From Dendrolimus kikuchii (Eukaryota; Arthropoda; Insecta; Lepidoptera; Lasiocampidae): a DNA stretch of 64,000 nt. Under the pieces are notes generated by a model. That model was not told the DNA's origin. It saw only the letters and a program-made list of their open reading frames with translations, and searched no databases. Positions 35,800-48,169 of the stretch are shown piece by piece. Where the stretch lies: NCBI GenBank assembly GCA_019925095.2, contig CM034397.1, positions 6,281,763 to 6,345,762 on the forward strand, in the 5' to 3' direction. Within the stretch, counting starts at the first letter, position 1. Each line of letters starts with the position of its first letter. The position numbers were made by a program, and so were the translations under genes.

Positions 35800-37460
35800 G
35801 ACTAACATCTAAGATACAGGTTTGGCCTAGTTTAGATGTTAGTATCCAGTCTTAATGCTGAGGCGAAATTTTTGTGACAATAAAAATATTTTTTATTTTA
35901 TTTAAGAAAGTATTACTGTATAGTTCCAATGACTACCATGTAAATATTGTTTTTCTTCCCTACTATTACTGTAAATTGTAACACCCTACTGATATTTGCT
36001 AAAGAACGTATAATCGTTGTAATTTTTGCTGTCGATTAGTTTTACTTTTTGTCCTTTTGTATACATTCGAGATTCCTACATCTATATCAACTTTTATATC
36101 TCTAGCCTTAGTAAGATCCCGACATAATCAGCTGCGAATAAAACAATAAAGGTTCCTTTAAACATTGGAAAACTACTACTAAACTAACTAACTAAACTCT
36201 AGAAATCTAAAACAAAAAAAAAACGAAATAGATGTAAAAGGATGTTGTGTCGTAAAATGCGTTGGAAATTTACAACAAGATATTCGCAGATTCTCATTTT
36301 ATAGCACAAATAGTTAACACTCTTTAATAGCTTTAAAACTTAATAGTTGAAAATAGGTTGTAGCTACACCAAATGGACGTCTCCCTGTTAACACAAATGT
36401 ATCATTCGCCAAAGATCATATTGAACAGCACTAGTTTAATAACTATAAAAGATAAATTGACGTGGTTTGGACTGGATAAAAGTGATTTATTTTACGAAGA
36501 GTTTTTAAATTTCATCAAATTGTAAGTTCGAGACTGCATGTTATTAGTAATCTTGACATAAATGAAATATTATAAGAAACTATTCTATATAGGGAAAAGA
36601 GATGTTTTCATGCACCCTAGAGGCCTTAGAACCCCATTATTTTAGCCAGCATTTTATTTTAATCGCACTTTTTCCATCGTTGATGTAGGTCAATCTCGTG
36701 GGAGAGATAAAAGTAACTGTCTGAAAGAAAAAGATTAAGGCTTTTTCCTGATTGAATTCTCCTCGATTGTTTTCGGACAAGAAAAATAATATAGAACTGT
36801 TTTAATTCTAAATCTGGCTGCTATTAGGTCGTACACGCACTATGCATATTTATATTATATTGAAGTATAGAGAAGCACACGCAGCACGGAATTAGTTCCG
36901 CACTGAATTTACATTCGACCTGTGCTTTTTCCGCTAAACCTGTTGTAATCTTTGGAACTTCACACCACGGTTTTAAATGTAGGTTGCTAGTTTTAATGCG
37001 GGCTAGGTCTTATAACTAGTGAAAGTTGAAAAATAATTTATTTTTATAATAAGCTTTGGTATATCTACTATTAACACTGATATTACTAAATAAATATATA
37101 ATATGTAGTATTTTACTATGACATTGGCAAAATCAGTGCCAAAGGCGTTGGAGCTAGCAACAACAAAGATAGAATAGATAGTACCTACGTACCTAACCTA
37201 CTTGCATAGTGTTTTAATATTATTTAAAAATCCATGCCACAATTTAAGTAAATACTGCTACTTATACTTTTTTCCTACTTAATCATGAATGACCATTTTT
37301 AGAATGTTTGTCTATCAATCTGACTGAAAATTAGTTACTTTAATTTAGTGCTAATGCACAGTGATTAGGGCACAATTAATTAAAACAATATGGAAAATCA
37401 TTTTCTAATTTTTTGTTAATTAGTTGCCGGAATTAGACATTTATTGCTTTTTTTGGTTAA
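35800..37460. other. intronic AT-rich stretch, no recognised feature
   Basis: Nothing that could be assigned. AGAAGCACACGCAGCACGGAATTAGTTCCGC (36872-36902) resembles 25581-25610 and may mark a shared decayed repeat. Confidence 0.35.
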
Positions 37461-37476
37461 TTAATTGAGCGGTTGT

Positions 37477-37539
37477 TGTTGTTGTTGTTCGTGCCTACCC
37501 CGCAAGGAAACTGGCGTGAAGTTATGTATGTATGTATGT
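37477..37539 (+). mobile_element. 63-bp RTE-type LINE 3' end with 14-bp target-site duplication
   Basis: Only the last ~45 bp of the LINE (GTTCGTGCCTACCCCGCAAG, AACTGGCGTGAAGTTATG) and its (ATGT)n tail were inserted. AATTGAGCGGTTGT is exactly repeated at 37463-37476 and 37540-37553. The (GTT)n at the left edge may reflect template slippage. Confidence 0.92.
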
Positions 37540-37941
37540 AATTGAGCGGTTGTGCCTAGTACACACATTCTGGCACAGCCAGACTAGAGAATCCTGCTGA
37601 AAACACTATGCGATGCAATGGGGCATCAATAAATATTTTTTTCTTACTACGGCTCAACAATAAGAACTTTAACTGTTCATGTATATTTCAATTCCACATT
37701 TTGAAATCAAACTCCCGACTGAACAAAGTAACGGCTAAGGCTAGTTCTTTCATATTTCTTAATAGTTATATGTCTTTCTATACAGGTCTGTTACATATAG
37801 TATTGAACTTAACATTATAGTTAAGTCAGCAACAGATGGCTACGTAATCAGTGCTTTCTATACAAAATCAAAAACGCCTTTGTTTGTTTGTACACTCCTT
37901 CTTTACTACCTTGATAACGGATAAATAGGATTTTTATCCGA

Positions 37942-38115
37942 TCATCCGCCGGGCTCTTGTCACCGCTGGGGTACCTTCCATTTTGGAACCAAACGGCTTG
38001 TGCCGCGACGATGGCAGGAGATCGGATGGGATGACGCTGATTCCCTGGAAGATGGGCCGCCCCTAGTGTGGGATGCTACTTGCGTTGACACTCTGGCGGC
38101 GTCCCATCTTTCAAG
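37942..38115 (+). pseudogene. LINE ORF C-terminal domain remnant, copy 2
   Basis: Reads [33 protein letters not shown], then after a one-base loss [17 protein letters not shown]. Same domain as 18556-19035 and better conserved, including the DGMTLIPW and WDATCVDT blocks. Confidence 0.7.
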
Positions 38116-38284
38116 TACGTGTCCTAATCACGTGGACAGTCGGACTGTCTGCTGCTGTACGTTCGCCATTAAAAAACAATACTTCAATTTAAAATTAAAC
38201 TCTAATTATTAAACTGTTTAGATATGAAAGAAGATGACAGAAAAAGATTTAAAAAGTACTGACAGATTTAAATATGGTAATATA

Positions 38285-38700
38285 AATCTACTAGCTGACC
38301 CGGCAAACATCGTGCCGCCTCAGAATTAATAAATAAAAAACGTTGATTTCTGAACGACGGGACGAACATCAAACGTTTGACATTCAAAACCAAAAAATAA
38401 ATAAAAAAAACACTTCACTTTTAAATTTAATTTGATTTCTGAACGACTTTTAAATTTAATTGTTTTCTAAACGACGGGACGAACATCAAATATTTGACAG
38501 GTAGGAATAGTTTATATGGGAAAGCGAAATTATTGTTTTTACTATATTCCAAGCATTTTTTCATATTTACTCACCTTTTAAACCTTCCCTGGACTTCCAG
38601 AAATAATTCAAAACTAAAATTAGTCAAACCAGTACAGCCGTTCTCGAGTTTTAGCGAGACTAACAAATAGCAATTGATTTTTATATGTATAGATAATAAA
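38285..38700 (+). repeat. Helitron-like dispersed repeat, copy 2
   Basis: ACTAGCTGACCCGGCAAACATCG at the start, a doubled TTGATTTCTGAACGAC / TTGTTTTCTAAACGAC segment inside, CCAGTACAGCCGTTCTCGAG, and ATTTTTATATGTATAGATAA at the end. Confidence 0.5.
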
Positions 38701-38889
38701 CACAGGTTAGACCTAGAATAATAATTTAAAAAACGTAAAAAAAATTGGCATGACAAATAAAATACACAGACAGTAAATATAATTGATTAAGTAAAAATAG
38801 AAAATTTTGAAATAAATAAAATATAATGACAATGTAAAATATATACGAAGACAGTAAAATATAATTATAATAATGACCCTAACTAAGTT

Positions 38890-39615
38890 AGAGGATGACC
38901 CCAAGGGCACTGGGCCGCATTATATAAAAAAAAATACACTATTTAGAGCCCAATCGGAAGCAAGTTTGTACACTTCACAAGTTCCCTTATTTGCTTATGC
39001 CATAAACCTCTACAACATATGTATGTTCACTTGTTAGCCTTCACTCCCCTACGTTTGTTTGTTTTACTCCCGGTATTATACGGCACATAACAAGTTTCGT
39101 ATAAACCCCATTCAACAAACTCTTTATTTAATGGGGTTTATACCAAACTTATCGATTCGACTTGATAAAACAACTCGATTAATGGCTTGTGCACTTTTCT
39201 AACATTACTCATAATGATTTTAATAACAACATCAAATTGCTTAACAGTTATAACGTTTTAGAACATTTAGACTAAATAATTAACAGCAATTTGTCATTTT
39301 GAACTTTGAAGCCTCATGGGTTAAGTACCTTTGAAATCAATTACTAGTGAGCAGAAACTTTTTAGTCGATTAATGAATCTTATAAAAATAATTTTGTATT
39401 AAAAATGTCTCAAAACTAACAAATACTTTGAACGTCTTTTTTATCCACTGTGGCATCAAACAGTTAAATATAGTATTGTCAACTTAATTAATAATTAATT
39501 AAGACTAACAATGCCTAAAAATAAATCTTCAGAGCATTAACAACACTTTGATAGCATGAATATGATAGCAGCTTATGAGCTACTGGGTTAACGACCTTTC
39601 TATTTCAGGGAAATA
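38890..39615. other. intronic AT-rich stretch, no recognised feature
   Basis: No assignable feature. TAAACCCCATTCAACAAACT / TTTAATGGGGTTTATACCAAAC (39102-39150) is a small inverted pair. Confidence 0.35.
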
Positions 39616-39619
39616 AACA

Positions 39620-39820
39620 GTATACCCATCACGGTTGTCTCTCCGTCTCTCTCCTCTCCCACTTGTGGAATCTTTGATTATTTTTTGAAAGATTGTGTGG
39701 TGATACCCAAAATACACATTCCTTTCAAAATTCATCTAAATAATTTCAAATAATATCCGAATGCTTGTGACAAAAAGACGACCGACTTTTTGCCATATAA
39801 TTTCGGAACCCTTAATATTC
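39620..39820 (-). repeat. AGGGTTCCGTA-type repeat, inverse copy
   Basis: ATACCCATCACGGTTGTCTCTCCGTCTCTC at one end and AAAAAGACGACCGACTTTTTGCC...TTTCGGAACCCTTAA at the other; the inverse of 24108-24245 in part. Confidence 0.5.
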
Positions 39821-39829
39821 ATCTACAGC

Positions 39830-41750
39830 TCTATATACAGAACGTACATACATTGTATATTTAAACTACCAACAGAACGAAAGTGAATAAATTATAATAT
39901 GGACGTCTGAGTGCCGCAAATAGATGCTAAGCTGCATGTTGACTGCAAGGCAATGAATAAAATATCATGTAGGTACTGTATCAAATTTTATGTTACGAGT
40001 ATAGTCTACAGCGGGTACTTCCTAAATGGCCCATGCCAACGGTTCTGTGTCGTTCACCTGACATCACCCCTTTTCCGGGAGTAATAATATTATTCATTCT
40101 CACCATCATCATCATTCAATTCATGTTCGTTATAGAAAGTGAATACTAAAGTTTGTATTTTAATCAGTTCATTTCCAAACTCATAAAGTTTTACGTTTGC
40201 TGATTTCATTGAATTATTCACAATTCTCAAGATGAACTTCATGCTCGTAAAGACTAATAGTTCACTGTTGAAGATTTCAAATCTTGTAACTTTAATTGCA
40301 GAACATTAAGTAAACAAACTTTGGCATCGCTTAAACTCAAACCGCGATAGTTATCTACGTCTTTGTTTAATCTTTACGTAAGTTCGGTGGCTTAGTTGGA
40401 TCCAATAGATTTCAATGGATGTTTACAAGATTCTCTCATTTGTTAGTTATCTGTTACTTTGTCGATATAATCTGTCCACGACTCAAAGAACCAGTGTAAA
40501 GTACGCTACGATACTTGGTGTTGATAGAAAACGTTGCTTAGGTGAATACAGTATTTATTTTACGATATTGAATGGATAAAGCGAGTAATTTAAGACGGTG
40601 TAAATGTACGTAATTGGTCGTTCGCTGATTGATACAGAAGTCGCCTCTTGCGGACTACGCTAAATAGATTGCCATATCAGTATTAGTCTCTGACATGACA
40701 CACCTTACCACGATACTATTACTGTGATGTAGGGTGTGTCTTATCAGAGCATCATCAGATTTATACAATAAGCCATGTCGAAACTATATTCCTTAGGTGG
40801 ACATCGTGATTAAAAGGGTTTATTATCGATACCAATATTTAATTAACTTATTAAGATAGAGATGTTTCTAAAATATTTTCTCAAGCTAGACGGATTTAAG
40901 ATGTGTCTCGTCTCTTCCTTATTATTTCATGTGAAATTTTTGAACCACAGAATTCTTTTTTAGTTGCCCGACATTATCACGAGAAAGTTCTCGCGTTCTC
41001 AGATCCTTTGTCTTGGGTCAAAATCCTGTCGACTTAATCAGAGAACAAGACAAGATCTAACGAAGAAAAAATTAATCGGTTGCAGGTTTCTCGTACTTTC
41101 TTACCGTTCTGGTAAGAACGTGGAGCACCTATTACATATTAATATAGGGAAAATAAATGGAAGGTCGTCGATGCGACACTAGTAGACTGTAATACAAAAT
41201 GCATTTGGTACTTCATGCATTAAGTATGAAATTACAATGAAAGGGATAAACGATAAGCTCCATTCTCGCCTTATTTCTTGTATGGGTGGATTGTATATAA
41301 CTTGCCGCCTTAAAAATTTAGACCTTAGCTTATTTTATTTAAGAAGAATGTCTATAAATTTTAATCCTTACATAGTGTATCAAACACCAGGATGAAATTA
41401 CTCATTATGATAAGTTTCTCATAAAATTTAAGTTGAAACAAATAACCATTCGCCACTTTTTTTCAGAAGGACTCATGACTCCTCATGGACTAAGAGTCGG
41501 GCTTCAACCGACTAAAACCCTTCGTGACATCTTATTTATCTGCGTCCCTACTCTTAGTCTATCGCAGATAAACGTGTGTCTAGTTCTCCTCGTCCTCTTT
41601 TGTCATATACCTATATTTTTATTGACGTATGTATTCATTGTCAAATAAGGTGTATTCATTTTTCATTTATAAAGAGTCTCAAGCGCTGGAATGATTGTAT
41701 ATTAGTTACTATATACCTATATACAATATTATAAAATTCTAAAAATATGG
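39830..41750. other. intronic AT-rich stretch, one hairpin
   Basis: No gene or repeat family recognised besides the hairpin at 40688-40749. Confidence 0.35.
40688..40749. other. miRNA-precursor-like hairpin (candidate only)
   Basis: CTCTGACATGACACACC (40688-40704) pairs with GGGTGTGTCTTATCAGAG (40732-40749) apart from a 3x3 internal loop; pairing extends inward through CTTAC/GTAGG and CAC/GTG with a 2-nt bulge, leaving a ~12-nt loop. About 62 nt in all. Shape fits a small-RNA precursor, but no known miRNA seed was recognised. Confidence 0.35.
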
Positions 41751-41764
41751 TGCATTTTTTTTTC

Positions 41765-42150
41765 TGTTTGTTCGGCATTCACGTAAAAAGTACCAGGCCG
41801 ATTTCGATGCGGGTTTCGCTATTCGACAGAACATTCTTAGACTGAGAATCTGTGCTACTTTTCATCCTGGGAATGCTGCGGAAATTTTTCTGAGAATGAT
41901 TGAAAATGGCCAAATAAAAAAAATCCAATGTGATGTTTCTTCACTGATCGCAGCAAAGTTTAGGTAATAAAATGTGTGATATATTTATCCCGGAAATCCC
42001 GCCTTAATTTTGGCGGGAGTGATTAGTTCGGGTGTATCAAAATTAGCTTATTCCGACATAGTTTTCACTAAAATGATAGCCGCGATACTTTGTGTACCGG
42101 GAATCCCGCGGTAATTTATAAGTCAAGCGTGGACAAAGTCGTGAGCATAT
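41765..42150 (+). repeat. family E repeat copy
   Basis: TCTGTTTGTTCGGCATTCACG, CAGGCCGATTTCGATGCGG, two ATCCCG(C/G)-type blocks (41995, 42098), ending GCGTGGACAAAGTCGTGAGCATATCCTAGTT. Confidence 0.6.
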
Positions 42151-42159
42151 CCTAGTTAT

Positions 42160-44315
42160 ACATATAATCACATGCATTCTAAATCGTACATGAAAGTGCC
42201 CCTTACATACCTCCATGTATAATGTACATAGATATACAGTTCCGGACATCGATCGCCCGGTGACAAATTGAACAGGTAAGTCTGAGTGCATTTGAAAGCA
42301 ATTTCCTATACGAATGTTCAATTAGTCACAGGCACGGTCACAGGTCATATGTGTTTATACAGACTTCGTTCAAACTGGGCCAATATGGCCGTTAGTTACA
42401 TTTTTTATGACTTAATACCAGAATACATTGCAGAAATTTATTTGTATGAAAATTTAAGGTCATGGAATACTTTATTCGAGGTTATTTTTATTCTAGTTTC
42501 ATACTAAGTAAAGCAATACAGAAATTACGTTATATTATGATTTTGACGATTCTGTAGTGTGTAAAAATGGGTGAGTTGCATCTAATAGTGTGCAATTATA
42601 GATATACTAATGCTTCTTAGGTAGAGTTCTGATATCTACTTATAGTCTCATTTCGTCTTTTTTGTTTGTGTCAAAGCTAATTGTCCCAGGAATAACTAAG
42701 GTTAGAAATAAAAAATTTGGTGGACTTTTCGAAGTGTTATGTATGTTTTATGTTTACACTTATATGTGTATTATGTTTACACTAATAGCTGCCGGCTAAG
42801 GTTAGAGGAGACTCGATTCCGTATAATTTGTATTTTTTTAATATTTCATAATCTAATAAAATCGATGCAACCAGTATTGTTTATTCTATTTTAAGGATGT
42901 CCTTAATGGTTGGAGGGGCGAGATGGAATGCTCCTCCGTCTCAAAGGAAGATCTTCCAGCGAGGCTATTGTTGTTCCTCATCTATTAATGTTGGAAATTT
43001 GTATATATTCTTTGTACGTTTCGGGAATCGTTTGCGACCTCAATTATTGCACAACGCCATCTATTGCCTTGTAAGTGTTCCACTACATTATCAATTTCGT
43101 ATGATCGTACGTATTTAATTGAGCGAAATATTAACGAGTGATCTTTGTCTAGTTTTATTTCAGAATTGCTCTCCTGCTGTTGGATATTTCTTGAATCTTT
43201 ACGTCCATTTATTAGTCAGTAAGTGACACGTTTGTAATTCTATTTCAAAATCCTAGTTGGGTTATACGCTATTAAACTAAAGCCAAAACCTAAGTAACCT
43301 AAGTAAGTAAGTAACCTAAGTAGTTCCCCATCTCTAGTTCTCCATTCAACAACATGGGCTAATTAGCCGACTATTTATAGCAATCATACTAATTAGTCAA
43401 ATCCATTCGTGCACATCTACACACAAGGTACAAAATACATAAATAATTTAATATTCTGAATGTTCACTTAAATGTGGGATGGACGGTAGGGTTGACCTCT
43501 GTTGAATTATATAAGGGGTGACGGTACAGGGGTACCATAAATTCCTAATTTATAGACTCACAAGTCTAACTGTCCCAATTTTTTATTTATTTGCCAAATT
43601 CTAATTCTGGGGTATATCTATCAGATACAGTAGATAGAGGCGGGTCTGGCACCTAATAGGTGGATAGATATGTATATTAAATCCTTCACTGCTGAGCTTC
43701 CCCATTTCTTCTACCCCATTGAAGCTTTAAATATCTGTCAGCCCCGTACTGCAGTGCTCTGTCAAAACTCACACGTTTTCCTTCTCTGTCTGCAGGCGCA
43801 AATTGTAATGTCCCCGTTCCATCTGGAATAATGTTACTGTTAGTGACTAACGCCGTTAATGATTATGTATATTAGTGTATATACTAACGTTATCTGTCAC
43901 TGTTTGACGTAATTAATAACAATGTCGCATCACAAAGAAGGCGTTAAACCCATTGCTACATCTGCGTGTATCGGTCACTAACATTATCTCAAATGTAGCA
44001 ATAACATAACAATATGCATAATAGGTTCCAAAATAAACAGTCTAAGTAAAGCCTACAAAACAGAACACAAAGTCAACACTAGTGAATAACAAATCCGAAT
44101 AAGTGTGTCTGGGCGTGGACACATGTATAAATAATTGTGTTTTGGACTACAGTAAGCCGATAAATTAATAATGCACGGTAATAAGCAGGATCACCATTTG
44201 TGAAAGAGCTTCAATGAAACGAATTATTATTAGTTTTGTTTGTGGTTTTAGTAAAATTAAAGTTGACATCATAAAAGCAAACATTAAGGGTAACTATTAT
44301 CTATCTATCTATAAA
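42160..44315. other. intronic AT-rich stretch, no recognised feature
   Basis: Nothing assignable. A simple AAGTAAGTAAGTAACC run lies at 43300-43320. Confidence 0.35.
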
Positions 44316-44320
44316 TATAG

Positions 44321-44830
44321 TGTTACAACTCAGGTCCCGACAAACACAAAATCCATCTGCATATCTAAAACAAAGCACATTTATTACCCGTCGACATTTG
44401 AACTAATAACATTGAAATTCTGTTATGGTCGTCTTCTTTTGTTTACTTATTGGCATACGGCCTATTGTTGTATGATAATGATTACACATTAGCCAGGAGT
44501 TACGGATTTAAAGTACATGCTGATTCTAGGAAATTCAGTCCATACTACCGGACATATTGCATTTGTGCAGTATAAAACAAGGACCTGATGGAGGGGAGAG
44601 TTAGTCGAGCGAGAACCACCAGCGAAGCGAAACGTTTGTACTGCATTCGGGAATCTAATAAGTGGCGGACTTTGTCCGTTTTATTGAATTACGACCTCCT
44701 GCATTATGTTTGGACTGTTGTGTTCGGTTATATTTGTACCTGTGTTATACGTGTTTGTATAGTTCTAACTTCTAATAAACTCTATAGTACTACTAACGGC
44801 ATTATAATTCGAGTCTCGCGACTCGTAGCA
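44321..44830 (+). mobile_element. solo-LTR-like element, copy 1
   Basis: About 510 bp, aligned along its length with 59086-59592. It begins TGTTAC, has TATAAAAC at 44571 and AATAAA at 44774, and ends with GACTCGTAGCA, a mutated form of the other copy's ATAACA. The start/TATA/poly(A)/end order fits an LTR. No retroviral-type coding region or primer-binding site adjoins. No target-site duplication found. Confidence 0.65.
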
Positions 44831-44837
44831 ATTTAAT

Positions 44838-45060
44838 AAATCTGTAAATGGTTCGAGTTTGTACATTGAGTTTAAAAATGTGAAAAAAATCAGGGGGGAT
44901 AATTTGGACCAGGAGATTCCGAAGATGCAGTTTTTAGATTTTTGTCTTTCTATCCGTCTCTTTGTCTGTCTGTCCATTAGAGTATCACGTGAAAACGACT
45001 GAAAGGATTTAAATGAAACTCGATACAGAGCTGCTTTCCGTGGAATAGACGAAAATAGCG
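44838..45060 (+). repeat. family E repeat, CTGTCTGTCTGTCC subtype, copy 1
   Basis: AATCTGTAAATGGTTCGAGT, ATCAGGGGGGATAATTTGGACC, CACGTGAAAACGACTGAAAGG, TGAAACTCGATACAGAGCTG. The closest relative is at 47095-47540. Confidence 0.65.
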
Positions 45061-45384
45061 AAAAAGATAGCTCTACTCCCAGTTAGTGTACTTTGAAAAT
45101 AAGTATTGCTAAGAGACACTGGCTTTATCTGCTTGCAAAATAGTTTTTTACCAAAATTCCCGTTTCGTTAACTAGCTTCGGCAAAAGTTGGTACAGTAAT
45201 ACCCCGAACTTATGCGATAAGTGGGAGGACTGAGCGTTAACCGTGTAAGTCGAGATGTAATTAAGTATATAGAAAGGCAAGTGTAGTGCGGGGAGAGTAA
45301 GTAACAAAGAGTTGTATGATGTTCAAAGAAAATACGAATTGAAGAAATTAGAAAATAGCGTAACTCCGAGTTCGTGTAAATTAA

Positions 45385-45760
45385 GATCCGTCCAATCTGC
45401 CGCGGTGATGAGGGCGCATCGGTGTTAAACGCGCGCTCATTTCTCCTCCCGTGGAGCAGTATATGCACCACACAGGCGAGGGCTTTGTAGGTGCTGGGGA
45501 TTTGGCTTCTCTCTGGCAATGGATGAGGCCAATAGGCCACTGCCTGTCAGGACCTACGGACTATGGACTATACTACTATTTACTTGCAGTCCAGGCATAA
45601 AGCGAAGGATAGAACATCGAGGAGTTTTAGTGGGTATTCTGGTAAAAATGGCCGGCGAGTCCCACACACCCCCAACGCGATCCCGAAGCGGTAGAAAATC
45701 CATAAAAGGATTTCTACTCCTTTAAAAAATTTTGAGAAGCAACCCAAATTAAAAAGTGAA
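45385..45760 (+). mobile_element. decayed R1-clade LINE 3' UTR
   Basis: Follows the same order as the 3' UTR at 12450-12760: GATGAGGGCGCATCGG...CGCGCGCTCATTTCTCCTCCCGTGGAG, then CCAGGCATAAAGCGAAGGATAGAACA and GAGTTTTAGTGGGTATTC. No ORF2 end is recognisable. Confidence 0.6.
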
Positions 45761-45984
45761 GTGCATGTGTGACCTCGCATTTTGAAAGGTTCCGTTAACA
45801 TTCACGATTATCCACTGGTTTTGTTACTTGACCACTAAACCCAAAAAGCATTTATTCAAAAATAGCCTCATCTTAGGGAATCTTATTCCAAAGAATTTTC
45901 GTGGAAAATATCACTTTATTTTAACTTTCTATCTTTATAATTTAATACTTAGACAATGGGGGCACAGATTTTACTATACTAATA

Positions 45985-46240
45985 TACATTAACTCCGCTT
46001 TTATTATCAATTCCGAACTAAACACTAAAATGATGATAACTCCGCTTTTATTATCAATTCTGAACTAAACACTAGAATGATGATAACAATTACTCGCCTC
46101 TGGTCCTATTTTTGATATAACAATATTGTGTATACGACTCTCTGCGGCACGAATAAACCTATGAGGTTTCTGTGCCACAGTCAAATGTGTTTTTAATGCA
46201 GATGAATGTAAGCATGTTGGACAATAAATTTAAAAAAAAA
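45985..46240 (+). repeat. dispersed repeat with internal ~47-bp tandem duplication
   Basis: AACTCCGCTTTTATTATCAATT...CACTA(A/G)AATGATGAT occurs twice in a row (about 45990-46036 and 46037-46084). Then ACAATATTGTGTATACGAC, GGCACGAATAAACC and CATGTTGGACAATAAATTT follow. The inverse copy is at 58650-58870. Confidence 0.75.
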
Positions 46241-46249
46241 ACATCATTA

Positions 46250-47085
46250 TAACTTTTCAAGAATTGTCTAATGATAATTTGCAGGTTGTTACATTCATAA
46301 TAATGTTTTAACTATACATAATTATACAAAAGTGCGCATCGAAAGAGATTTTGGCGTTCGGATCACTATAGCTCTCATAAAGTTCAATCAAACCATTTCA
46401 CAACAAACAGTGGAATCCTAGGTTAACAAGATATTGAATTCTGCCCACATTCTAATAATGCAATATACTAACAAGATGTTTCAACCAAGATGTGGCACAA
46501 TCCCCAGGCAGGTCGGCTTCATTAAACTATTAATGGATTCTATTAAGGCAGGTTTCATCCCTGGCTGGCGGAAGCTGTGCACATTATTAAGTTACCGGGG
46601 GTAGTATATGATGTAACTTGTATCTGGTATTCCCGTGGGTATACTGCGGTAAAGCAACATGCTGTGTGACTAATGACGAATATATTATCAACGGTTTTGC
46701 ATCCATCTTAGATTGCGTAAATTATATAAAATGAAAATTTATTCACACAAAACAGAGTTACATTACTAACAGTTACAATGGCGTGAACTACGGAATCTAG
46801 GGATAAGAACCCCATTGTGTACTACTTGGCACTACGCCAATGGCCTAAACTCCTCACAAAAGTATCCACCTCGGGCAAGAAACAGGCAAATGGCTTTCAT
46901 TACAAGTTCCGTGGAAAGTAAAGTAATTCAAAGTGATTTTTATTCGACGATTGTAGCTGGTTTGCCTGACTTGCTGCTGCAATTATAGTTAATATTGGTA
47001 ACGTATCCTTAATTAATTTTATAGAATCCTACAAAAGTATATATTCTAAAAATTAAGTTGAAAATATCAACATCTTTGCTAAATC
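46250..47085. other. intronic AT-rich stretch, no recognised feature
   Basis: Nothing assignable. Confidence 0.35.
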
Positions 47086-47094
47086 TATAGTATA

Positions 47095-47545
47095 ACAAAT
47101 CTGTAAATTGTTCGAGTTTGTAAATTGCATTTAAAAATGTGATAAAAATCAGGGGGGATAATTCGGACCAGGAGATTCTAAAAATGCAATTATTAGATTT
47201 TTTGTCTGTCTATCTGTCTGTTAGATCATCACGTGAAAATTACTGTACGGATTGAAATGAAACTCGATACAGAGCTAGCTTATGTCCCGGGTTGTAACTT
47301 AGGGTACTTTTTATCCCGATTAGCGAAGTCGTTTCCATCGGATAGACGAAATTAACGAAATGATGGGGCTGCGACCTCATCTTTTTTGGAAAGAACTTAA
47401 CGTATATGATTAAAACTCGACATAGTGCTAGCTTATAACCCGACTTAACACTTAGGATACTTTTTATCCCAATAAATAATGTCCTTTCCATGGTATAAAC
47501 GGATTAGCATAAGGGATGACGCTGCAATTGCGTTTTTTCTATTAA
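47095..47545 (+). repeat. family E repeat, CTGTCTGTCTGTCC subtype, copy 2, partly duplicated
   Basis: Its start matches 44838-45060. The segment ACTCGATACAGAGCTAGCTTATG...TACTTTTTATCCCGAT (from 47261) is repeated in diverged form from about 47413 (ACTCGACATAGTGCTAGCTTAT...TACTTTTTATCCCAAT). Confidence 0.65.
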
Positions 47546-48140
47546 CTAACAAATACCACGTTGTCATAAACAACATCTCATTCATTGTATTAGTTCAAAT
47601 CGGGTTGGCTGCGACTCGCATCTATGTTTCGCTGCGCAGTTGTGTAGACTATATGGACTTAGTTTCTTTGTTATTGTAGTGAACTTAGTAACAAGAAATA
47701 GTAAAGTTTAAGGTAAAACACCTAATTAAATTTGTATATACTTAACATAGAGCTACCATATAGGGTTTTTCACGCGACGTACCCGCGAGGCAAACTCTAC
47801 TTATAGTACTTATGTATATGAGTAAGTTTGTATATTTGTTTGTTCGTACTTCACGGCATTGACATGAACTCGGTCGTATTATTCCTACACAAAAATCTTA
47901 TTTGGATTTTCGTACTGTAAAATAACTAGGTTTTCCGCGCGATACGGAATTGAAGCTTAAGCGAACAAAGCCGCATGCGAACTTAATCTTTTCGTTTTAT
48001 TTCCGTAAAATATTCTGGATAATAATACTATTAAATTGATTCTAAGTCACATATTTAGGCGTGTCATTAAATTTACAAATACAAATTAAATCTATTTTTT
48101 TACTGCAAATTAATCAGTCCCACTGATAATAAGTATAGTT

Positions 48141-48169
48141 TAGCCTGGAAGAGATCGCTTTTAGCGATA
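48141..48169 (+). repeat. family C retroposon, left part of a split copy
   Basis: TAGCCTGGAAGAGATCGCTTTTAGCGATA is cut inside the motif that elsewhere reads AGCGATAAGGCCGCC; the right part resumes at 48928. Confidence 0.8.
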
